Shown piece after piece: positions 11,082 to 19,803 of a stretch of 64,000 bases of DNA. The position numbers and the translations under genes are program-made. Position 1 is the stretch's first letter. Each line of letters starts with the position of its first letter. The notes under the pieces are model-generated. The model saw only the letters and a program-made list of their open reading frames with translations. It was not told the DNA's origin and searched no databases. Source of the DNA: Gigaspora rosea (taxonomy: Eukaryota; Glomeromycota; Glomeromycetes; Diversisporales; Gigasporaceae). The DNA lies in the NCBI GenBank assembly GCA_003550325.1, contig QKWP01000227.1, positions 198,821-262,820 on the forward strand, given 5' to 3'.

Positions 11082-13560
11082 TGGCTCTCTCAGAGTCAGA
11101 AACTACAGATTATAGGACACAAGAGCTACAAAGCCTAATTAGCTCGTGTTTTTAAAATTACATAAGGACCCCGAAATATACATAGATAGGTTAGGTTAAT
11201 TATAGGGTTACTAAAAAAGAAAATATTTGCGGAAAAAACTTCAAAAATAAGCAAAAAATTACTATAAATAGAAAAGATCTGCATAAAAACCTTAAAATAA
11301 GCAAACTCATACCTGACCTATCTATATATATTTCGGGGTCCTATTACATACATGGGGAGAAGAAAAGATAGATTTATTAGTATCTAAAGAATTAGGTCCA
11401 ATAAAGAAGCCCATTTCAGAAAATAGAACATCATCACCCACAAAAAAAGTAGAACTACAAAATAAAGTTACTTAAGAAATGGAAACAGAAATACACAAGG
11501 CTAAATCCTCCAACCCAAGTGTAGATAGTAAAACAGTACAAACACCTAAAGAAGAGGATCCAATTCAAGTACTAGAAAAGAAAACTAGTCCTTTAGAAGC
11601 TAGCAATATTAGAGAAAGAAGTATCGAAAAAAAGAAAAACTATTTTGATTTTACAATATAGGATCTTCCAAAGAAAACAAACAAAGCACTTGTCTAGGCG
11701 ATAACAAAAAGACTAGATAAACTAGAAAAGATTCAGGTTAGATATGATCAGAATAATAAGATAAGAGCCAAAATACAGATATATTTAACCCAGACCAGAT
11801 ATGAGAAGATATTAGAGAATTTATGGTCTATACTACTACCCGATGGATGTCTAGCCTGACTAACTCCAGGAAAAAGTGATGCCCCAATCTTGACAGACAG
11901 AAGAGTATATCATGCAAGACTCTTGAATATACCCAAATATGCAAAAGAAACATTACTACTCCAACAAGCTCGCAAAATTAAAGCTAAAACAGTTCACATA
12001 TTTAATAACCATAACGAAAAACAAAAAGGGTCTGTGGTGCTAGAGTTTTTAAGCAAGAAGAATAAGGAGTTCACTCTTAAGCACGGAATTAATTATCATA
12101 ACCAAAGATTAATTTGGGAGGAAAAGACTATAGAGAAAAAAGAAAGTTTTAAACAACAAGATCTCAAATTTAAGTCAGAAGTAGTAGAAAATAATATGAG
12201 ATATGAAAAAGAAAGACAAGAAGTTAGTAGAGAATCAAATATGATTGTTAGAGCAGAGTCAAACAAAATAAAAGAGAAAAACAAAGTAAAGGAGTATACA
12301 GAAGGTGATAGAAAAAAGAAAGCAAAGATACAATTGGTAGAGAAAGTAGAAAATCTATGCTCTAAATACATAGAAGAGCTTAAGGCATCACTGGTGCAAG
12401 AGATTATTTCTCAGGTCAAGCAGGAAGAAAACCTTTTACAGTACTCTTAACAGGCGCCAAAGTTGTACAAACAAAAATAGATACTACAGACATTCCTAGT
12501 AGCACAAATTAAAAATTAGATAGTTACAATGTTATTTAAATAGAGATAAAGGGAAAATAGATGATTTCTTGGAATTAAAAGTAGGAATATATAATATTAA
12601 TGGAGTTAAGAACAATAGCTATTAGTTACAAGAATTAGTAGATTTTGGTACAAGAGAGAAATTTAATTTATTAGGTATAGTGAAAATGAATATAGATAGT
12701 AGACAAGGAAAATTTATAAAAATAAATAGATCCCGATATTTAGATTTTTGGACCAATGTAGAGAAAGACAAGAAAAAGAGATCAGGAGTTAAAGTATTGA
12801 TTGATAAAAAATGGGCTGCTCATATAACTAAAGTACAAAAAAGAAACCCTATAGTCTTGAGGTTCATCTAACATTTAAAAAGACTATGATATGTAGTTTT
12901 CTGGACTCTATATTTCCCTTCAAATGAAAGAACAATTAGAACTTCTCTACAAAAAGAAGTAATAAATGCAATAGCAACAAGGAAAAGAGATACATACTAT
13001 ATTTTGGAGGTAATTTCAATACTTTGTTAGACCTGAACCTGAACTCTACAAACAGCAATGCGCAAAAAAGCAAAAAGGGAATAGCGCTTGCTTTCTGGCT
13101 AAGAAGAATTGGTTTCGTTGAAACTTTTAGACACTATTACCTAAAAGAGACCAAAAATACATGGACGAATGGAAGAACCAAGACAAGAATAGATCACATT
13201 TGGGTAGATAGTGAAATGAAGGCATCGAAAGCTAATAGAAGAAGGACTTTTGGAGCAGAAAAGTTTGTGGGTCTTAACAACCTTTTTGGATAAGTGGCTC
13301 ATATGCTTTTAGAAAAAAATTTGGTCAGAAAAGTGTTCAGTTACAAACAGGTAGAAAAAAACGCTAAGTATCACAACTCAGTCCAAACAAAGAAGTCCTA
13401 GAAAGACAAAGGAGGGGCAAAAAGGTTAGTGAGGCCCCAAGAGAGAGTAGAACCCTTTATTTCAAGAATGGGGAGTCAAGGTAAAATTAAAAAACCCAAA
13501 TTGGAGAACAATTTAGACACATATTTTAAAAAGGTGCCAGAAATAGAAATGAGAAAGTGG
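11082..13560 (+). mobile_element. LINE (non-LTR retrotransposon), 5' portion: ORF1 and endonuclease
   Basis: ORF1 begins at an ATG at 11082 ('MALSESETTDYRTQELQ') and ends at 12450. It contains an RNA-binding-like segment ('YFDFTI' followed by 'DLPKKTNKAL'), 'RLLNIPKYAKETLLLQQARK' with 'KTVHIFNNHNEKQKGS', and a coiled-coil tail. The endonuclease starts near 12568 ('VGIYNINGVKNN') and shows 'GTREKFNLLGIV', 'RYLDFWTNVEKDKKKRSG' and 'TKTRIDHIWVDSEM', matching the APE-type fold. ORF1 has at least four stops, and a hAT-like MITE lies within it (11165-11342). No reverse transcriptase follows; the copy stops near 13560 where another repeat begins. It is the same family as the LINE at 29861-37400. Confidence 0.75.
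11165..11342. repeat. 178-bp hAT-like MITE, TSD ATTACATA
   Basis: TIR AGGACCCCGAAATATACATA on the left and the near-identical complement on the right, about 26 bp. It is flanked by perfect 8-bp duplications ATTACATA (11157-11164 and 11343-11350). It is inserted in LINE ORF1, so it is younger than that LINE copy. Confidence 0.85.
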
Positions 13561-13573
13561 ATAGAGAAGTAGA

Positions 13574-14062
13574 GGTAGTAGATGAATCCGGATTTATATT
13601 TATATCCAGATTAATCCGGTTTTTAAACAAATCCGGGTTCAATTTTTTGAACCAACTATATCCGGATATAATACAATCCGGATATTATATATATCTGGAT
13701 ACAATATACAATCCAGATATAATATATAATTCGGATGCAACATATAATCCAGATATAATATGTAATCCAGATATGTGTACTACCAAAGGAAAACCTGCCA
13801 TTGGGTTTAACTTATATTTTGTATCGAGCACAATCCCTAATAAATTAGAGTACAAAATATAACTAAACAAAATTACGCAATTGCTATTTAACCATATATA
13901 TAGATTTATATCTGGATATAGATTTATATTCAGATATAGATTTGTATCTGTGTATCTGGATTTAGATTTGTATCTGGATTAATTTGAATATATTTATATC
14001 CGGATTTAAATAAAATTAATTCAGATTTATTTTTTTTAATTCTAGTTATATCCAGATTGGAA
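13574..14062. repeat. ATCCGGAT-type subterminal repeat block (hAT-like, noncoding)
   Basis: About 25 degenerate copies of 'AATCCGGATATAATATA' and 'TATATCTGGATTT' in both orientations surround a short unique core at 13780-13890. Such dense inverted subterminal motifs are typical of non-autonomous hAT elements. The overlapping open frames on both strands are products of the repeat. Related 'ATAATCCGGATAATTC' motifs appear near 61920. TSD not resolved. It ends the LINE at 13560. Confidence 0.5.
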
Positions 14063-14309
14063 AAATTATCTTGGTTCTAACTCTATAGAGAAGGGAAATT
14101 TCTCAGATTGGAATCAAAATAAACAGTAGTCTTGATGGGCAGCAATCCCTACTCAATGAAGTAACTGATCTAATATTCCTTACCTAAGGGTTAGGCGGTT
14201 GATGGAGAGAAATTTTTGCTATAGCAGGTCACATTTAGATGTCTCTAATGACAACTGGGTGGGTCGCACTTTATTAAGTAGTCAACCTAGAGTAGACAAT
14301 ATATGTCAT
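14063..14309. other. Unassigned segment with possible coding trace
   Basis: No ORF of note. 'GTTGATGGAGAGAAATTTTT' at about 14199 resembles 'TATAGGAGAAAAATTTGTTG' at 15283 in the coding relic there, suggesting two remnants of one family. This is too weak to name. Confidence 0.25.
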
Positions 14310-14500
14310 GATGGTGAAATTTGAATCTATTTTATGTACGATTTTTAAAAATTTTTAGGACCTTTTTTGTTAAATTTTTTTTTATAGTTTAATTAGGATT
14401 TAGGGTTAGGGTTATTAATAAAAGAGTATAGGTGGATTTTGGTAGGGTTTATATATTCAAATTGAGACCCCAAATTTCACCATCATCCGATTTTACGATC
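14310..14500. repeat. Foldback repeat with GATGGTGAAATTTG ends and TTAGGGTTAGGG core
   Basis: 'GATGGTGAAATTTGAATC' at the left and the complement 'GATGGTGAAATTTGGGGTC' at the right form the arms. The core contains 'GGATTTAGGGTTAGGGTT' and 'GTGGATTTTGGTAGGGTTT'. The same core recurs at 60500-60590, 60960-61090 and, inverted, at 61190-61380, so it is a dispersed family. The TTAGGG here is not telomeric. Confidence 0.5.
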
Positions 14501-14632
14501 ATCTGCGACAATATATAATGTATTGTAAATACAGAATATAAATAAATAAAGTTGCGGCAGGACTACCGAAGTTAAAAAAAAATATATAGTCGAGCCAGAA
14601 TAAACGAGAAGACCTATAGCTATTTTTAGACC

Positions 14633-15178
14633 AAATATGTAGTATAACATGCTTATATTATGCAAGTGCCTTGATGTGCATGTAATAAATATACTTTATA
14701 AATTTATTAATTTGAATTACAGGTTATAGAGAAATTAGGCTTCAAAGTTATTCAATTTAATTTAAAAAAATGCATTAAAAATAGTATAATTTAATTTAAA
14801 ATCTATATACTAAGCTAAGTTTTCAAAATTATAAAATAAAAACAAAATTATAAATTCTATTAAATTATATCTTTTACATAAAAAAGTTTAAAAAATTCTA
14901 TGTAGTAGTTTTTAAAAAATTTATCTTCAAAAATTTTTATAGATTTTTATAGTATTTTATATGTTTTACTATAAATCATATAAATTTTTATATAATAAAT
15001 ATTAAAAAAAGTTGCTATTAATAAAATTTTTTATTTTCTATATAAAATAATTAAATAAAAGCTATAATAAACTTTCCTATAATTTAAAAATTATATTTTT
15101 TAAAAAACTTATTAAATTTATATATAAAAAATTTTTTTATTAATTTTTATTTGGTGTACAAATCTTTTTGCACCAGAA
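14633..15178. mobile_element. Arm of a Tc1-like element related to 50309-52129
   Basis: 'TAGACCAAATATG', 'GCCTTGATGTGCATGTAATA' and 'TATATACTAAGCTAAGTTTT' match the inverted right arm of the 50309-52129 element. The right end 'GGTGTACAAATCTTTTTGCA' matches its TIR and is followed by TA. The left terminus is missing, so this is a truncated copy. No coding sequence. Confidence 0.5.
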
Positions 15179-15189
15179 TATAATTAAAA

Positions 15190-15330
15190 TCACTCCATTA
15201 TTGAAGCTAGATGACAATCTTGACAAGGATAATAGCAGCCATACAATGATCATAGGGGAGCATGTGCAGAGAGTTGCATATTCTATAGGAGAAAAATTTG
15301 TTGCTGTAGCAGATTACGCTTAGCAAACAT
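15190..15330 (+). pseudogene. 44-codon coding relic, family not recognised
   Basis: An open stretch reads 'ITPLLKLDDNLDKDNSSH', 'TMIIGEHVQRVAYSIG' and 'EKFVAVADYA', then TAG. The composition and lower AT content than its surroundings suggest former coding sequence. There is no start codon of its own and no partner exon that I can see. A few bases downstream the sequence returns to AT-rich noncoding. Confidence 0.35.
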
Positions 15331-15339
15331 TAAGTAGAA

Positions 15340-16329
15340 AAAGGTAGAATTTTAAGTAGCAGCCACTGTAAACTGAAATTTGTGTATTTAATTACATGCT
15401 CTTCCTAGTTAATAAAAGCAAAATTGCCAAAAAAAAAATAAAAAAAAGTTCTTTAAAAAATGCAATATGCATTTAGTATATTCTTTAATATCTTAAAATT
15501 TTATTAAAATAACCCTGTTATATTACTAATAAAATATTTTTCTTACAATTTTATACTAAAAATCTTAATCTTTATACCGGTATCTTTAATATTTTTTAAA
15601 TATACAAGGTACTGTATACTAAGTACATAAATGCAATTTTTAAAAATTTTTTGATTTAATCAAATTTAATCAAATTTTTTATTTTATTAATTCTATAAAT
15701 CCTATAAAATTAAAATAAAAAAAATTTTGATTAAATTTGATTAGATAAATATTAAATCATCTACTAAATATCTATAAAATTACTATATCCTTTTTTTTAA
15801 ATTTTAATAAATTTTTCTTATCAACCAATTATCCAATTTTGATAAAATTATTTATATTAATTTTTTTGATTTTAATTTTTATGTCTTTTTTAGAAATAAA
15901 ATAAAAAATTTTTATCAAATTTGGATAGTTTGGTCTCGAAACATCTTTACTAACACTTATTTAATGTATATTTTGTTTCACTATTACAAAAAATACCTTT
16001 AGTTGTTTATAATATAAAGTACCAATTTGTACCCAATATTATGCAAAATGAGATTTTAAAAAGTTTACCTGCAAGACTTCAAAGAAAAATGATACCTATT
16101 GAAATTATGCCATATAAATACTTATAGTCATTTCCTTTAAAAGCATCACTCATATTTTTTTTTTTAAAAAAAACAATTTTTGGCATGAACTTTCCAGTTG
16201 GATGAGGTTTTTTGCAAATCCGATGGCAGGTAAGTTTTGTTACATTCCATTACATACAGGTCTTCTGTATTTATTATGGCATAGCCAGACGATTGTTCAC
16301 TTATGATTTCTTGTCCTGACGGATTATTA
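15340..16329. other. Intergenic, AT-rich, no gene seen
   Basis: Homopolymers and degenerate AT-rich sequence, with a local inverted repeat around 'AATCAAATTTAATCAAATTT' at 15658-15750. From 16040 the base composition becomes less AT-rich, and this may be the decayed 3' part of the SAM-like pseudogene on the minus strand, but I cannot read a convincing frame there. Confidence 0.5.
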
Positions 16330-17019
16330 TCTCTCTACCATTGAGTGATCTTTCTTGCTATACGAACTGATACGTGAAGAATAAAAAGATGAAGAATCAA
16401 AGAGATATATTCTCTGCGTATCCTTTCATTGCTGTTTGCTACTGTTCCCACGTTCGCCAGTTTTATTTAATATAGTCATATGGAAATTCCCTTTAATATA
16501 TGACCAAATCACCATAGTCACGTTTCTGAGAGAAATCCAAGAAGTAAAGGTATAATTCGTTAGTTGCAAGTCATTCACTAACGATTTTAGAATTCCGCAC
16601 AACTAGGTTACAGCTCACCTCATGACAATGTCTATTTACTTCACCTGGCTGAAATTGTAGAATACTTGTTATGCTATTACATTCAATGTCATACTTACTT
16701 TAAGGGTCTTTCAGGGCTTGATATGATGAAAACACAATTTTTTTTATTTGACCCTTTTGTGAATTCCACGAGAGCCGTCGCAAGTCCAAAAATCAATCAT
16801 AAGCCACGAAATTCATCCCTAGTAGTCTTAAGAAATGTATAAAATATCGAAATGAACATCAGTAAGTTGCAAATCTTCAAAATCTCCACGCAAAAATTCT
16901 AAAAGTTTTTCCGTATCTAACTGTTTAACCATTTCAACTAAATTAGGAATCTGTTTTTCTCCGCGTGCATTTTTAGAAGAAGCGGAGGCTGGAGTTGTTG
17001 AAGTTGAAGTGACAACATT
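16330..17019 (-). pseudogene. SAM-like domain protein of a Glomeromycotina-expanded family, broken
   Basis: The minus strand starts with a Ser/Thr-rich leader ('NVVTSTSTTPASASSKNARG'). A SAM-like segment follows: 'KQIPNLVEMVKQLDTEKLLE', 'FLRGDFEDLQLTDVHFDIL'. Then, after damage, come 'IVFSSYQALKD' and 'KYDIECNSITSILQFQPGEV', up to 'NRHCHE' at 16619, where GTGAGC looks like a splice donor. A probable next exon reads 'KRDYGDLVIY', 'REFPYDYIK', 'NWRTWEQ', 'QTAMKGYAENISL', separated by TAA, TAA and TAG codons. All of these could derive from CAA/CAG. I recall this leader-plus-SAM arrangement from Rhizophagus proteins that carry variable C-termini. The gene is dead here. Its exact family should be confirmed by search. 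Confidence 0.55.
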
Positions 17020-17925
17020 TTTTAGTTATTTTTAAGTGCTACGTGAGATCTGCATCCCAAGTTAATCAGAGGATCGGCCAAAATTTAGGATCGGAATGCA
17101 TCGGAAATAGGCCGGCATTAAGCAATAATACTACAGTATACTGTATTACAGAAAATTAACGTCTGGGCAATTTTACTTACTGGTTTATTATGGAATTTTG
17201 AGGAAAATTTTTTTTGTCGAGTCACAAAAGATCAGCATAATTTAATCAATAAATTATTTGGACATATCGAATGAATTAGTTTGAAAGGGTAGATTATAAG
17301 ACATATATACAAACACTACGTTTAACGCGATCGTGATGATCGACGGGTGGTCGGTAGGGTGAGTGTATATATATTAATTATATAATGTATTTAATGAGGT
17401 TAAATACAGTAATGTAATTTATAGTTAATAATTTATACTGTTGCTAATTTACCTTTAAATCAACAATAACTGATAATATATACAGCTCATTTTAACGAAC
17501 GTTAAACTTGGGAATATTAATTAATTGGTAGTTTTAGGATTCATTAAAAAAGCAAAGACCTTTTAGACAAGTTCAAGCATATATTTATAATCATTTTGGT
17601 ATTCGTAAATTGAGATTAAATAAGACAGAGTGGTTTGTTCTTTTAGTGATTAGTGAGTTGTAATTAGTCGAAAAGCAAAGAACAAAGGACTTTGCGATAG
17701 ACACAATCATATTATTTTTCTTTCTTATTATATGAATCTTTAATTAATGTATGTGCAGCGAAAGGACCTGCAAATTAAGTTATATATTAAAAAAAGAAAT
17801 GTATAAATACATATAAGCTTATGTTTTACATATGATTATGGTATCTTATTGTTTGAAAAAAGAAAAAAAAACTTATAACTGTTAAGAAATTTTTTCGGAA
17901 AGTTAATACAATAGAAAATTAAAAT
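17020..17925. other. Intergenic region downstream of the alcohol dehydrogenase
   Basis: Contains no open frame of interest. The stretch just below 17926 should include the 3' untranslated region of the alcohol dehydrogenase gene. The segment 17080-17360 is less AT-rich and carries short inverted motifs, but nothing I can name. Confidence 0.5.
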
Positions 17926-19308
17926 TTAATTTTCCAACACTACCCTATACCTAGCCTTTCCATCAAGCACGATTTTGATTCCTTTATTAACGTCTTTCAT
18001 AGGAACTGTTTGAATCCAGGGCCTAACGTTATGCTTTACAGCGAAAGCGAGCATGTCCTTAATATCTTGGCGCCCGCCAGTCAACGAACCTTCAACTTTT
18101 ACAAACCTCATGAAAGCGAAAACAGGAATTTGGAGTGGAGCTTCTGGAAGACCGATCAAAATAAGGGTTCCATGATTTTTGATGAAGCTCATATATTTTG
18201 ACCAATCTGTATTTGAGCTGCAAGAAGTTGAGAGGATTATATCCAGTGAATGAGTGAATTTTATAACATCGTTCGGATCCAAAATATTCAAGAAATGTGT
18301 AGCACCAAGTTTGATCGCCTCATCACGTTTTTGATCACTAATATATCGAATATATCAATTTAAGAGAATTAAAAAAAAAAAAAAAATTATAATTTGAGTA
18401 GATATTCAAATTACAAGCACCGTACCTATGCGAGATCGCAGTAACTTCGGCACCCATCTTGGCAGCCCATTGAATTGCCAAATGACCTAAACCTCCAATG
18501 CCTGCAATACCAACTTTATGTTTAGGACCAACCTTGTGACGCTTTAACGGAGCGAAGGTAGACAAGCCTGCACAAAGCAATGGACAGGCTTCGGCAGAGC
18601 TAATTTCTTTCGGAATATGAAATACAAAACTTGAATTTGCACGAATTTTATCAGCGTAGCCACCTTGAGCTTGATATTTAGTAGGAACACCTTCGGCATC
18701 TTTCCACTTATCATTATAAGTAAACACCTTCTTTGCGCACAATTGATCGTAACCTGCAGTACACTATAGGTTAAATACAGTAGATGAAAATTAGAAAATT
18801 GATCATCAAATGATTAACCTATGAGTTATATTATTAATATTGTTATTTACCTCGACACATTCTCCACACGAATGAACTTGACAACCGATACCAACACGAT
18901 CTCCGATATTGAAGTTGACAACTTTAGGACCTTTATTTAAGACATTACCAGCAATTTCATGGCCGAGGATGGCTATAATAATTGGATTTAACTAACCAGC
19001 AATGGTAAAAAGAAAAAAAAAACAAGATTTAAAATTCAAATAAGATACCTGGATATAAAGTTTGTCGCCAGCCTGATCTCATCGTATGCAAATCACTACC
19101 TGTTCCACGTTCCTTTAATTAGATTTCAATTGAGTGAGACAATGACATTAAATATTAAAAAAATACTTTATTAATATTTACCACATATACCGCAATGTGA
19201 GATCTCCACTTCGATATCCTCATCGCCTAATGGCTTGGGTGTGTAGGAATAAGGCTTTAGGACGCTTTTTTCGTCGAAAGCGGCGTAGCCATGAAATTGT
19301 TCAACCAT
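17926..19308 (-). CDS. Zinc-dependent alcohol dehydrogenase, NADP(H)-type (cinnamyl-alcohol/ADH6-7 family), 349 aa, five exons
   Basis: Exons by GT-AG rules: 19308-19182, 19099-19049, 18972-18851, 18763-18426, 18337-17926. They total 1050 nt and encode 349 residues plus TAA, the usual length for this family. The ATG at 19308 opens 'MVEQFHGYAAFDEKSVLKPY', as expected for the N-terminus. Catalytic zinc ligands are C39 ('SHCGICGSD'), H64/E65 ('LGHEIAG') and C164 ('LLCAG'). Structural zinc ligands are C95, C98, C101 and C109. The Rossmann loop is 'GIAGIGGLGHLAIQ' (185-198), and 'ISHSDQKRDEA' after it fits NADP(H) preference. The enzyme should interconvert aldehydes and alcohols in the cytosol, probably as an aldehyde reductase; the substrate is unknown. 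The phases of all four introns (76-88 bp) agree, and there are no internal stops. It is the best-preserved gene in the window and is transcribed in the same direction as the kinase that ends 496 bp upstream. Confidence 0.93.
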
Positions 19309-19803
19309 ATTTTATTTGCTATTTATTGAAAGGAATATAAGTTGGTTAGTAAATTGGTCAGAGTAAAAAAAGTTTATAAGGGGGGGGACGACTCGACCAT
19401 ATACGAAGACTACCGAATCAGAATCAGAGTAAGAATCAGAGTAAGAATCAGAGTCAGATCGTGCACAAGTTGTGCTACAACATTGATCGTTTAGACATGT
19501 GAAATTTTGTTACACGATTTATATGAACACAAAGAAGGTACGTTTTTTTTTTTTGAACTAAAATTTGTAGTTTATTTTATATTTGTCTTACCGACTGTTA
19601 ATGAATTCCAGTTTTGAATTACAAAAAAACAGGCGCAAATTAACATTAAAGGTCTAAATGTAAATGAAATCAAGTTCAAGCAAGAATTATTAGCAAATAT
19701 AATTGGATATATAATAATAAAAATAGATAAACAGTAGCTATAATCAATACATGGAAATTAAAAGAAGAAACTGGATAATATACTGGTAAATTTTATAAGA
19801 TTT
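19309..19803 (-). promoter_or_regulatory. Intergenic region between kinase and alcohol dehydrogenase; probable promoter with 12-bp tandem repeat
   Basis: This 495-bp gap must hold the terminator of the kinase gene and the promoter of the dehydrogenase. At 19415-19459, about 110-150 bp upstream of the dehydrogenase ATG, the 12-mer AATCAGAGTAAG is repeated roughly three times in tandem with partial copies on each side. A G8 run lies at 19381-19387. Either could be a regulatory element or an unstable microsatellite. I see no obvious TATA box. Confidence 0.45.

Noticed and set aside
12096-12371. 91-codon minus-strand frame over the LINE ORF1
   Set aside because: It is the antisense shadow of the Lys/Glu-rich ORF1 tail, giving an artificial F/S/L-rich peptide.
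13557-13870. Overlapping frames on both strands with repeated Tyr-Asn-Pro-Asp-Ile phrases
   Set aside because: Translation of the ATCCGGATATAAT repeat. The equal openness on both strands is caused by its palindromic nature.
14397-14420. TTAGGG-like motifs suggesting telomeric repeats (also near 40745, 60505, 61030)
   Set aside because: They occur as one or two units within a dispersed repeat core, always with the same neighbours, and never as a tandem array or at the contig end.
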